Shown: positions 1-7,223 of the stretch, piece after piece
Numbering within the stretch: the stretch's first letter is position 1
How the letters are laid out: every line of letters begins with the position of its first letter
Origin: a virus
Virus record (IMG/VR): IMGVR_UViG_3300026075_000018
Span: 1 to 43,377 of that record
Length of the DNA: 43,377 bases
Strand: one strand, 5' to 3'
The notes under the pieces: model-generated
Seen by the model: only the letters and a program-made list of their open reading frames with translations
What the model was told of the DNA's origin: nothing
Databases searched by the model: none
Made by a program: the position numbers and the translations under genes

Positions 1-10
1 CCTAAAAAAT

Positions 11-56
11 GCCCCGGTGGGCCTTTTGGGCAGACTTTTTTGCCCCCGAAAAGTCT
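11..56 (+). terminator. Hairpins upstream of the terminase genes
   Basis: Two stem-loops lie before the first gene. GCCC/GGGC (11-22) is followed by TTTT, like a weak intrinsic terminator of an upstream gene. AGACTTTT (32-39) pairs perfectly with AAAAGTCT (49-56) around a C-rich loop. They may end transcription arriving from the left or belong to a packaging site beside the small terminase gene; the sequence does not decide. Confidence 0.4.
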
Positions 57-85
57 CCGGATCTAACTCGGAAGGAGTTGAAACC

Positions 86-439
86 ATGGCTAGTAGGCGA
101 AGAAGTGATCCGGAACCAACGCCAACTCCTCGTCGAAGGGCCACAACTCCTGAGGGACGAGAGAACCAGCTTGTCGCACTAGCTGTGGACCTCGCAGAGA
201 GGCAGTTAAAGGAAGGTACAGCCTCAGCACAAGTGATCAGTCATTTCTTGAAGCTCGGTTCGACTCGAGAGCAGCTTGAACAAGAACGTTTGGCTCACGA
301 GAACATTCTTCTTCAAGCAAAGGCTGAAGCAATCGCCGCATCAAGCCGGATTGAGGAGCTGATCTCTGAGGCCATTAAGGCGATGAGATCCTACACGGGT
401 GAAGAACCTCCTCGAGAAGAGGAAGCGTATGAGGGTTAG
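86..439 (+). CDS. terS: Putative terminase small subunit
   Basis: This 117-residue protein probably recognises phage DNA for packaging and feeds it to the large terminase encoded at 3301. It has a basic, proline-rich N-terminus, then a helical core (about residues 20-105) beginning TPEGRENQL and containing GTASAQVISHFLKLG and a charged coiled-coil-like helix. That pattern recurs in small terminase-like proteins of Gram-positive phages. The ATG at 86 is chosen because GGAAGGAGTTG lies just upstream; the frame is open further left (to 17) but has no ribosome site there. It overlaps the HNH gene by 11 bases, so the two are probably translationally coupled. The role comes from family resemblance and position; no enzymatic motif is expected. 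Confidence 0.7.
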   Translation: MASRRRSDPEPTPTPRRRATTPEGRENQLVALAVDLAERQLKEGTASAQVISHFLKLGSTREQLEQERLAHENILLQAKAEAIAASSRIEELISEAIKAMRSYTGEEPPREEEAYEG

Positions 440-839
440 AACTTACAGTGAGCTGTCAAGACTTGATGGCATGCTTTCTCGTTTTTCTTACCTAAGACTC
501 AATGGCTATCCTGGGGACAAGACTTTCGGCTTCGATCGTTGGATCAACCAGGCGTTCTATCACTCGCACCAATGGGGTCGTATTCGTCAACACGTAATCG
601 CTCGAGATCTAGGTTGTGATTTGGGTGTCGAGGGTTTCGAGATTCATAGCCGACTCTACATCCACCACATGAACCCGATGACAAGAGCCGACATCGTTGA
701 TGGAGATGACTCAATTCTTGATCCAGAGTTTCTAATCACTACTACTCATGGAACTCACAACGCAATCCACTATGGTGACGAAAGTCAAGTTCCTCGAATC
801 TTCACTCCGAGAACTCGTGGCGATACCAGACTGTGGTAG
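429..839 (+). CDS. HNH endonuclease
   Basis: A 136-residue HNH nuclease. It probably cuts or nicks DNA in support of packaging, as HNH proteins beside terminases do in several phages; a homing-type role is the alternative. The core runs from about residue 50: RQHVIARDLGCDLG, then LYIHHMNPMT with His79, His80 and Asn82, then THGTHNAIH with His107, His110, Asn111 and His114. This matches the beta-beta-alpha metal fold. Only one cysteine (C63) sits where many relatives have paired zinc cysteines. The ATG at 429 follows AAGAGGA at a good distance. A GTG in the same frame at 399 would overlap the small terminase more deeply and has no clear ribosome site. Confidence 0.85.
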   Translation: MRVRTYSELSRLDGMLSRFSYLRLNGYPGDKTFGFDRWINQAFYHSHQWGRIRQHVIARDLGCDLGVEGFEIHSRLYIHHMNPMTRADIVDGDDSILDPEFLITTTHGTHNAIHYGDESQVPRIFTPRTRGDTRLW

Positions 840-851
840 AAGGGAACTGTA

Positions 852-1592
852 ATGCGTGCAACGAACATGCAGGCTTTGACCAACGACCTGAAGAATCGGT
901 ACCCCGGTGTTGTCGTCTACGGGATTGGCGACGACGATCACAAACTCGTCTACTCAGACCACAACGAAGATGACACACCTGGTTCTCGTGCATCCCAGTC
1001 CGATTCAGATGATGTTCCTGAGCATCGTGCTATTGATGTCATGTTGGGCCCGGTGTTCACCAAGGCCGAAGCTGATGCTCTTGTCGCTAAGATGGTTGGC
1101 GATGCTGCTACGAAGCAGCGTCTGTACTACATCATCTGGAACCATCGCATCTGGTCTCGTTCGAACAGCTGGAACGCTGCGGCCTACGAGGGCAGTAACC
1201 CTCACACCGATCATCCTCATTTCTCCGGCTGGGCGGCTGACGACGAGAATGCTTCTAGCTGGCCGGTCGTCTTCTCTGCTTCAGGATCCGGCCCTACGCC
1301 GCCTCGTCTTCATCGTCAATGGCCTCTCTACATGCCGAGCAATCACTACTTCGGCTTGATCACCGGCCCCAACGCATCCCACGGTGGTTACTACGCCAGC
1401 GAACGCCCAGATGTTTCGGCAATCCAATCGAGGCTCAACGCACTGGGCTTCAGCGTTGGAACTGCCGACGGGATCTTCGGGCCAAGGACTAAGTCGGGCG
1501 TATCTGCCTGGCAATCGAAGTACTGGAGCAAGTATACCAGCCGTTACGGCGAGGTATGGAAAGACGACTGGAGTCGTCTCTTCACCTACTAG
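852..1592 (+). CDS. lysA: Endolysin, M15-like peptidase with peptidoglycan-binding domain
   Basis: A 246-residue lysin that probably cuts the peptide part of host peptidoglycan during lysis. The N-terminal domain (about 1-130) has zinc-peptidase features of the M15 / D-Ala-D-Ala carboxypeptidase-like type: EHRAIDVML with His58 and Asp62, and HTDHPHFSG with His118, His121 and His123. A glycine/proline linker near 145-152 leads to a peptidoglycan-binding domain at about 186-222 (DVSAIQSRLNALGF, TADGIFGPRTKSGV). There is no signal peptide, so release should depend on holins, which are encoded 20 kb away at 21916 and 22271. Its place between the two terminase subunits is unusual. Which peptide bond is cut is not known. 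Confidence 0.85.
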   Translation: MRATNMQALTNDLKNRYPGVVVYGIGDDDHKLVYSDHNEDDTPGSRASQSDSDDVPEHRAIDVMLGPVFTKAEADALVAKMVGDAATKQRLYYIIWNHRIWSRSNSWNAAAYEGSNPHTDHPHFSGWAADDENASSWPVVFSASGSGPTPPRLHRQWPLYMPSNHYFGLITGPNASHGGYYASERPDVSAIQSRLNALGFSVGTADGIFGPRTKSGVSAWQSKYWSKYTSRYGEVWKDDWSRLFTY

Positions 1593-1613
1593 ACCACCGA
1601 AGGAGGTGGCCAC

Positions 1614-1997
1614 ATGGAGCAAAGCGTCCTCAAGAGCGTCAAGAAGGTTCTCGGGATCGAAACAAGTGACACTTCATTCGATCTCGATATTCTGATTCAC
1701 ATCAACTCCGCCTTTGCCACGCTGAACCAACTCGGCATCGGTCCGGATGATGGATTCGAGATCGAGGATGACTCAGCCGAATGGAGCTCCTTCTACGGCA
1801 CCGATCCTCGTTACAACGCCATCCGAACTTATGTCTGGCTCAAGGTCAGGATCCTCTTTGATCCTCCACAGACGTCATATGCTGTTGAGGCTTTGAAGGA
1901 TCAAATCCGAGAACACGAATGGCGACTAAACGCATACAGAGAAACAACCGAATGGATCGATCCTAACCCACCAGAGATTCCCGAAGAGGAGGTATGA
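1614..1997 (+). CDS. Head-tail adaptor, gp6-like
   Basis: A 127-residue protein resembling gp6-like head-tail connector proteins, which form a ring under the portal. The evidence is an all-helical pattern with DLDILIHINSAFATLNQLGIG near residue 23, the central YVWLKVRILFDPPQTS (about 73-88) and REHEWRLNAYRE near the end. The LK-RxLFDPP segment is characteristic of this family. AAGGAGGTGGCC lies 4-14 bases before the ATG. It ends inside the start region of the 2H phosphoesterase gene (stop TGA 1995-1997). The usual site for such a gene is after the capsid gene, so its location before the large terminase shows a shuffled head module. Confidence 0.7.
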   Translation: MEQSVLKSVKKVLGIETSDTSFDLDILIHINSAFATLNQLGIGPDDGFEIEDDSAEWSSFYGTDPRYNAIRTYVWLKVRILFDPPQTSYAVEALKDQIREHEWRLNAYRETTEWIDPNPPEIPEEEV

Positions 1998-2854
1998 TGC
2001 CTGAACTTACAATCGTCGCCATTCCTTGCCGGGATGACTATGTCTGGAGACTGTCAAGTGAGAAGGTTCCTCATTTGACACTTATGTACCTGGGCGAGGT
2101 TGACGAAGAGGATACCGACCAGATCGAGGATTTCCTGGAACATGTTGTAGATACATCCATGTGTCCCTTCGGTCTGGAAGTTGATTATCGTGGGGAGCTT
2201 GGTCCGAAGAACGCCGACGTGCTTTTCTTCAAGGAGTACTGCGTTGAAACTCTTGAGGAAGTTCGTTCGTATCTCATGACTGACGAACATATTTTCCGAG
2301 CCTACAACGCCACGGATCAGTTCGATGTCTGGGTACCCCATTTGACTATGGGTTATCCTGAGTCTCCCGCACACGAGGACGAGCGTGAGTACCCTGGAAC
2401 ACGATGGGTGAACTTCGACACGGTTGCTCTTTGGACTGGAGACTACAGCGGGTATGAGTATCGTCTTGATTACCCTTACGAGGGACAGATGTACATGAAT
2501 GACGATACTGAAGGCCTGACCCACTACGGGATCCGAGGAATGAAGTGGGGTATTCGACGTTCTAAGAAGCAGATCGCTGCGTCGACAGATCACCAGGTTG
2601 CTGAAGCTGCCAGAGCGAAAGCTCGAAAGGGCGGAGTAAAGACGCTTAGCAACGCCGAACTTAAGACACTCGTTGATCGAATGAATCTTGAGCAACAGTA
2701 TGCTCGCGTTGTTCCTCCTTCAACTGGTGCAAAGCTCACCAGAGCTGGGGGTAAGTTCGCTGGTGAAGTTCTAGTCGGTGTTGGCAAGCAACAAGCAACC
2801 AAGATCGCCAATGACCAAGCAACTAAGCTCATAGCTTCAGCATTTAAGAAGTAA
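1997..2854 (+). CDS. 2H phosphoesterase fused to an HYGIRGMKWG-motif tail
   Basis: A 285-residue two-part protein. Residues 1-165 look like a 2H (2'-5' RNA ligase / cyclic phosphodiesterase) domain, with the two diagnostic HxT motifs HLTLMYLG (26-33) and HLTMGY (115-120). Such enzymes open 2',3'-cyclic phosphates or 2'-5' linkages, and some phage members destroy the cyclic nucleotides of CBASS-type defence. The remainder carries HYGIRGMKWGIRR (176-188), a short motif found in many phage proteins, followed by a basic helical tail. ATGs at 1994 and 1997 are both possible; 1997 is preferred because AGGAGG would otherwise touch the start. It sits among head genes, so the enzyme may be part of the virion (inference). 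Substrate unknown. Confidence 0.75.
   Translation: MPELTIVAIPCRDDYVWRLSSEKVPHLTLMYLGEVDEEDTDQIEDFLEHVVDTSMCPFGLEVDYRGELGPKNADVLFFKEYCVETLEEVRSYLMTDEHIFRAYNATDQFDVWVPHLTMGYPESPAHEDEREYPGTRWVNFDTVALWTGDYSGYEYRLDYPYEGQMYMNDDTEGLTHYGIRGMKWGIRRSKKQIAASTDHQVAEAARAKARKGGVKTLSNAELKTLVDRMNLEQQYARVVPPSTGAKLTRAGGKFAGEVLVGVGKQQATKIANDQATKLIASAFKK
2522..2560 (+). other. HYGxRGMKWG motif, copy 1
   Basis: This encodes HYGIRGMKWGIRR within the 2H phosphoesterase protein. The same pattern recurs at 5114-5152 (HYGVRGMKWGQRR), and a looser version opens the RNA polymerase candidate at 40436. It is seen directly in sequence. Function is not established; a shared targeting or packaging tag is one reading. Confidence 0.8.
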
Positions 2855-2862
2855 GGAGCATG

Positions 2863-3285
2863 ATGCATATTGTCGGTAGGAAGATCTCTTTATATGCGCA
2901 TTTAACAGCGCTTCAAGAAGAGCGTGATCGACGGTATGCCGAAGTGGCTGAAGAGCGTGATCGACGGTATGCCGAAGTGGCTATAGAACGAGAAAAGGCT
3001 CTAAAGATCAAAGACGAAGCCGATCGAAGAGCCCTTACTTTGGCTGATGAGATTCAAAAGTACAAAGACGAGAAGGCTAACAATCTTCGAACTCAAATCG
3101 AAACCGAACGGGGTAGTTACGCTACAAAAGATGATTTGAGTTCTTTGAACAAAGAATTTCAGGCCATGATCAAACCCTTAGCCGAGTTTGTTTCTCGTTC
3201 ACGTGGAGGAACTGATAAGTGGGGACAGATTGTAATAGGAATCGGACTCATAGGTACGATCTTAACGATCCTTTTTAAGTTTTAG
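2863..3285 (+). CDS. Coiled-coil protein with C-terminal membrane helix
   Basis: I do not recognise a family for this 140-residue protein. Residues from about 18 to 90 are highly charged and should form a long coiled coil, including two identical 11-residue units (EERDRRYAEVA). A region like GSYATKDDLSSLNKEF follows. The C-terminus is a single membrane helix, IVIGIGLIGTILTILFKF, with the rest presumably in the cytoplasm or virion. ATGs at 2860 and 2863 are possible; 2863 leaves a better gap after AAGGAG. It lies between the 2H protein and the large terminase. Codon use looks more A/T-rich than that of the capsid genes. A membrane-anchored scaffold or spanin-like role is possible but unsupported. 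Confidence 0.6.
   Translation: MHIVGRKISLYAHLTALQEERDRRYAEVAEERDRRYAEVAIEREKALKIKDEADRRALTLADEIQKYKDEKANNLRTQIETERGSYATKDDLSSLNKEFQAMIKPLAEFVSRSRGGTDKWGQIVIGIGLIGTILTILFKF
2917..2982 (+). repeat. Tandem 33-bp in-frame duplication
   Basis: Two back-to-back identical 33-base units (2917-2949 and 2950-2982) encode EERDRRYAEVA twice inside the coiled-coil gene. Perfect identity at synonymous positions points to a recent duplication by slippage. The 11-residue unit fits a coiled-coil hendecad, so the insertion would keep the helix in register. Confidence 0.95.
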
Positions 3286-3300
3286 AAGGGAGGGTTGGCA

Positions 3301-5043
3301 ATGGCGTTTTCGAACAGAGCAGTGCCGAAATATTACGGTCAGTTCCGTGATTCGGTTCTGCGCGGTGAGATCCCCGTGAATCGTGAGATCTCTATGGAGA
3401 TGAACCGCATCGATGCGTTGATTGCCAATCCATCCATCTACTACGATGATCAAGCGGTCGAAGGGTTCGTACGTTACTGTGAAGCAGAGCTCACTCTGAC
3501 CGATGGCACTGACTTCTACATGCTTCCTACGTTCAAACTCTGGGCTGAACAGATCTTCGGGTGGTACTACTTCGTTCAAAGAAGCGTCTTCGAGCCGGAC
3601 GGTAAAGGAGGGGGCCGTTTCGTCGAGAAGACAATCAAGATGCGTTTGACCACTAAGCAGTATCTCATCGTGGCTCGAGGCGCAGCCAAGTCCATGTACG
3701 CCGAGTGCATCCAGAGCTACTTCCTGAATGTAGACACGTCGACGACCCATCAAGTTACCACGGCTCCGACGATGAAGCAGGCCGATGAGGTCATGCAGCC
3801 GTTCAGGACAGCCATAACCCGGTCAAGAGGACCGCTCTTTAGGTTCCTGACTGAGGGAAGCCTGCAAAACACTACGGGTAACAGGGCACTTAGGCAGAAG
3901 CTAGTGTCTACTAAGAAGGGGATTGAGAACTTCCTCACCGGTTCTCTCCTCGAAGTTCGACCAATGACTATCGCTAAGCTCCAAGGACTTCGACCAAAAG
4001 TCTGTACAATCGACGAATGGTTGTCTGGAGATCTTAGAGAAGATGTTGTTGGAGCTATTGAACAAGGAGCTTCGAAACTCGATGACTGGTTGATTGTTGC
4101 CATTAGTTCTGAAGGAACAGTTCGGAATGGTTCTGGTGACACAATCAAAATGGAACTCGCTAAGATCCTTAAAGGTGAGTATCGAGCTCCTCACATCTCG
4201 ATCTGGCACTACAAGCTTGATGAACTTGAGGAAGTTGCAAATCCGGCCATGTGGCCCAAGGCGCAACCAAATCTTGGCCTAACCGTTTCGTATGAAACGT
4301 ACCACTTGGATGTTGAAAGAGCTGAGAACGCACCAGCATCTAGAAACGACATCCTTGCGAAGCGGTTTGGTATCCCCATGGAAGGTTACACTTATTTCTT
4401 TACCTATGAAGAGACGCTTCCGCATCGTCAGAGAGAATTCTGGGAGATGCCCTGTGCTCTTGGAGCTGACTTATCGCAAGGTGACGATTTCTGTGCATTC
4501 ACTTTCCTCTTCCCGTTACCCGATGGGACGTTTGGGGTTAAGACTCGAAGTTACATAACTTCTCTCACGTTGAAGAAGCTTCCTGGAGCTATGCGAAGCA
4601 AGTACCAGGAGTTTATAGATGAGGGAAGTCTGCATGTCCTTGAGGGAACCATTCTTGACATGATGGAGGTGTACGACGATCTCGAAGCCTTCATTGAAAC
4701 TTCCAGGTACGACGTTCGTTGTCTAGGGTTCGACCCATACAACGCCAAGGAGTTTGTTACTCGTTGGGAAACGGAGAACGGACCTTTTGGTATAGAGAAG
4801 GTAATCCAAGGCGCTCGAACCGAGTCAGTTCCTCTTGGTGAGCTGAAGAACTTGAGTGAACAGCGTCTTCTCTTGTTTGATCAAGCCCTTATGTCATTCG
4901 CCATGGGTAATGCAATCACCATGGAGGATACAAACGGGAATCGGAAGCTTCTCAAGAAACGTTACGATGAGAAGATCGACAACGTGGCTGCGATGATGGA
5001 CGCCTTTGTCGCATACAAAGTCAACAAGGAGGCGTTCGAGTGA
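3301..5043 (+). CDS. terL: Terminase large subunit
   Basis: A 580-residue packaging motor and nuclease. The ATPase domain has a Walker A variant ARGAAKS at 125-131 and a Walker B ending IDE, with Asp238 and Glu239. The C-terminal RNase H-like nuclease has acidic residues at LGADLSQGDD (Asp390), LGFDPYNAKEF (Asp478) and NVAAMMDAF (Asp567). Full length for the family, no breaks. The ATG at 3301 is chosen over a TTG at 3295 because AAGGGAGGG sits 6 bases before it. It partners with the portal (5967) and the small subunit (86). Several unrelated genes lie between the two terminase subunits, which is unusual. Confidence 0.95.
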   Translation: MAFSNRAVPKYYGQFRDSVLRGEIPVNREISMEMNRIDALIANPSIYYDDQAVEGFVRYCEAELTLTDGTDFYMLPTFKLWAEQIFGWYYFVQRSVFEPDGKGGGRFVEKTIKMRLTTKQYLIVARGAAKSMYAECIQSYFLNVDTSTTHQVTTAPTMKQADEVMQPFRTAITRSRGPLFRFLTEGSLQNTTGNRALRQKLVSTKKGIENFLTGSLLEVRPMTIAKLQGLRPKVCTIDEWLSGDLREDVVGAIEQGASKLDDWLIVAISSEGTVRNGSGDTIKMELAKILKGEYRAPHISIWHYKLDELEEVANPAMWPKAQPNLGLTVSYETYHLDVERAENAPASRNDILAKRFGIPMEGYTYFFTYEETLPHRQREFWEMPCALGADLSQGDDFCAFTFLFPLPDGTFGVKTRSYITSLTLKKLPGAMRSKYQEFIDEGSLHVLEGTILDMMEVYDDLEAFIETSRYDVRCLGFDPYNAKEFVTRWETENGPFGIEKVIQGARTESVPLGELKNLSEQRLLLFDQALMSFAMGNAITMEDTNGNRKLLKKRYDEKIDNVAAMMDAFVAYKVNKEAFE

Positions 5044-5068
5044 TATCTTGTCGAACAGGAGGTGTTAC

Positions 5069-5488
5069 ATGGATCACCGAGTAAAGCCAAGTTCTCCTGA
5101 GGATCTACTAGTTCACTATGGCGTTAGAGGAATGAAGTGGGGTCAGCGCCGAGCTAACCGAAAGGAGATGCGATCTCTCAACAAGGTTTCACGTCAGAAG
5201 GATCGTGAAGAAAGGAATCGACAGATCGACACGGCTCGGGGTCGTCTTCACAGTGGAGAACTATCTCGAGACTATGCTTCTGCTAAGTCTGAATACAAGT
5301 CTCAGCGTCACGTTGTCGGTCGTCGCGAAGCTGGTAAGGTTCTTAAGGCTAAGCGAGAGAAGCTCGACGCTGAGTACAGGTTGTCCCAAGAGACTAAGCA
5401 TGGGGCAGAAACTACCGCAGCAGTTCTCGGCACTGTGGGTGGAGTTGTTATTGGAACGGCAGCAGCTGCGGCTCTTACTCGACGCTAG
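5069..5488 (+). CDS. Small basic protein with HYGVRGMKWG motif
   Basis: A 139-residue, very basic protein. Residues 16-28 read HYGVRGMKWGQRR, matching the tail of the 2H phosphoesterase protein. Residues 30-110 are rich in Arg, Lys and Glu and should be helical. Near the C-terminus a small, hydrophobic segment (AAVLGTVGGVVIGTAAAAA) could be a membrane or virion-internal helix. AGGAGG lies 5 bases before the ATG at 5069; upstream in-frame codons overlap the terminase end and lack a ribosome site. The gene lies between large terminase and portal, where minor head or scaffold proteins are common. I infer a minor virion protein; no enzyme motif is visible. Confidence 0.7.
   Translation: MDHRVKPSSPEDLLVHYGVRGMKWGQRRANRKEMRSLNKVSRQKDREERNRQIDTARGRLHSGELSRDYASAKSEYKSQRHVVGRREAGKVLKAKREKLDAEYRLSQETKHGAETTAAVLGTVGGVVIGTAAAAALTRR
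5114..5152 (+). other. HYGxRGMKWG motif, copy 2
   Basis: Encodes HYGVRGMKWGQRR close to the N-terminus of the small basic protein. Compared with copy 1 the only changes are I to V and I to Q, while the nucleotides differ, so the match is conserved at protein level. Confidence 0.8.
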
Positions 5489-5533
5489 TCCACAGATCAT
5501 ATCCTAGAAACGAACGTCTAAGGAGACTCTTCA

Positions 5534-5929
5534 ATGACATCCCAGATGGTTACTAAGCTGCTTGTTGTGAATGGAGACAATGCTCCAGTAAACCAGCAGT
5601 TCCAACAGGTTGCACTCTTCGATTCCGACGGCGATCCGGTGGTTCTTCCGACTAACGTCACGGGTGACGACGTCCCCATGACTGGGTACGAGATCGCTGT
5701 TGGTGCGGCTGCTGTTGCTGACACGGACAGTGTGAACGAAGCGGTCGGCAAGGTTGAGTTCCGTCTCGCTGCTTTGGAGACCAGTGAGGCCGGCGAGGTC
5801 GACACCGCTGCCGAGGTTCGCGGTACAGTTCTAACCGGCCTTTCTCTTGCTACTGCTACAGATGTTGTCGACACCGACAGCATTCTCGTAGCTATCGGCA
5901 AGCTTCAGGCGCAGATCAACGCCCTGTAG
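5534..5929 (+). CDS. Putative head fibre or decoration protein
   Basis: A 131-residue acidic, Ala/Val/Thr-rich protein between terminase and portal. Two internal segments resemble each other: VADTDSVNEAVGKVEFRLAA and VVDTDSILVAIGKLQAQI share the core VDTDS-(8)-GK, each followed by a short heptad-like stretch suited to trimerisation. Such modules are common at the start of fibrous virion proteins. AAGGAGACT lies before the ATG at 5534. Codon use is already shifted toward C-ending codons, like the capsid gene, which suggests high expression. I cannot assign it to a named family with certainty; a head fibre, decoration or scaffold protein is the best guess from position. Confidence 0.5.
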   Translation: MTSQMVTKLLVVNGDNAPVNQQFQQVALFDSDGDPVVLPTNVTGDDVPMTGYEIAVGAAAVADTDSVNEAVGKVEFRLAALETSEAGEVDTAAEVRGTVLTGLSLATATDVVDTDSILVAIGKLQAQINAL

Positions 5930-5966
5930 TCACCCGGCCGCTTCTTCCTTGGAAGGGAGGTGACAC

Positions 5967-7223
5967 ATGGCTATATTCTCGCGTATAACAGCGGCCCTTG
6001 TTCATGGGTGGAATGCATTTGTAAACACGAATCGAGAGATCCACTCGGCCGCAGGGGCAGTAAGTTTCGGCAGTAGGCCGGATAGGGTTCGTCTTCGGAC
6101 GACTAACGAACGTTCGATCATATCTTCGATCTTTACACGCTTAGCAATTGACGCTGCTGGGGCAGAGTTGCGACACGTTCGTCTTGATGATGAAGGTCGT
6201 TATTCTGAAGACATCAAAAGTGGATTACAAGATTGTCTGACGGTTGAAGCTAACATCGATCAGGCAGCTCGACACTTCCGTCAGGATGTCTTCATGTCGC
6301 TATTCAACATAGGCGTGATTGCTATTGTTCCGGTCGACACAACGTTGGATCCTACAAACGGTGGATTCGACATCAAGACGATGCGGGTTGGGGAGATCGT
6401 TGGATGGGAAAAATACCACGTCAGAGTTAACGTTTACAACGAAAGAGAAGGTGCTCGAGAGCAGATCACCCTAGAGAAGAAGTTCGTTGCAATCGTTGAG
6501 AATCCTATGTATGCGGTTATGAATGAGCCGAACTCGACTCTTCAACGCCTTATTAGGAAGCTGAACCTCCTTGACGTGGTAGACGAACAATCAAGCTCCG
6601 GGAAACTCGATATCATCATCCAATTGCCTTACGCCGTTAAGTCTGAGACCCGACGGCAACAGGCGCAGCAACGTCGAACTGATCTGGAGTTTCAACTCAG
6701 TGGTAGTAAGTACGGCATTGCCTATGTAGATGCCACTGAGAAGATTACTCAACTGAATCGCCCGGCCGAGAACAACCTCTTGAAGCAGGTCGAGTATTTG
6801 ATGGGCATGCTATACGCCCAATTGGGTCTAACGGTAGACGTAATGAACGGCACGGCTGATGAAAAGGCCATGCTTAACTACAACAACCGGACGATTGAAC
6901 CTCTTGTAACCGCTGTCGTCGAAGCCATGCGTCGCGCATTCCTTACCAAGACTGCACGGTCGCAGAAGCAGACAGTTATGGCGTTCAGAGACCCGTTTAA
7001 GCTTGTACCTATCAGTGAGGTAGCCGAGATCGCCGACGTCTTCATCCGAGGAACAATTGCTTCCCCCAATGACATTCGAACTTCTATTGGATGGAAGCCT
7101 TCTAAGGATCCAAAGTCTGACGAACTCCGAAACACAAGCATGCCGGAAACTTCACCAGCTCCGTCGGAGCAAACTCTAACGACAGAGAACGAAAAGGAGG
7201 GGAACAGTCAAAATGGAAGCTGA
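5967..7223 (+). CDS. Portal protein
   Basis: A 418-residue protein that should form the dodecameric portal through which DNA enters and leaves the capsid. It follows the HK97-type portal layout: an N-terminal segment with RSIISSIFTRLAIDAAG (about 50-66), a central crown region, and near 265-300 the conserved helix with QLGLTVDVMNGTADEKAMLNYNN. The C-terminus is a low-complexity polar tail. GGAAGGGAGGTGAC precedes the ATG. Its end overlaps the start of the protease-capsid gene by 11 bases, so the two are probably coupled. Location between large terminase and capsid genes agrees. Confidence 0.9.
   Translation: MAIFSRITAALVHGWNAFVNTNREIHSAAGAVSFGSRPDRVRLRTTNERSIISSIFTRLAIDAAGAELRHVRLDDEGRYSEDIKSGLQDCLTVEANIDQAARHFRQDVFMSLFNIGVIAIVPVDTTLDPTNGGFDIKTMRVGEIVGWEKYHVRVNVYNEREGAREQITLEKKFVAIVENPMYAVMNEPNSTLQRLIRKLNLLDVVDEQSSSGKLDIIIQLPYAVKSETRRQQAQQRRTDLEFQLSGSKYGIAYVDATEKITQLNRPAENNLLKQVEYLMGMLYAQLGLTVDVMNGTADEKAMLNYNNRTIEPLVTAVVEAMRRAFLTKTARSQKQTVMAFRDPFKLVPISEVAEIADVFIRGTIASPNDIRTSIGWKPSKDPKSDELRNTSMPETSPAPSEQTLTTENEKEGNSQNGS

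Noticed and set aside
907-1359. A 150-codon + strand frame within the endolysin gene
   Set aside because: It overlaps completely with a well-supported lysin and has no recognisable domain or ribosome site.
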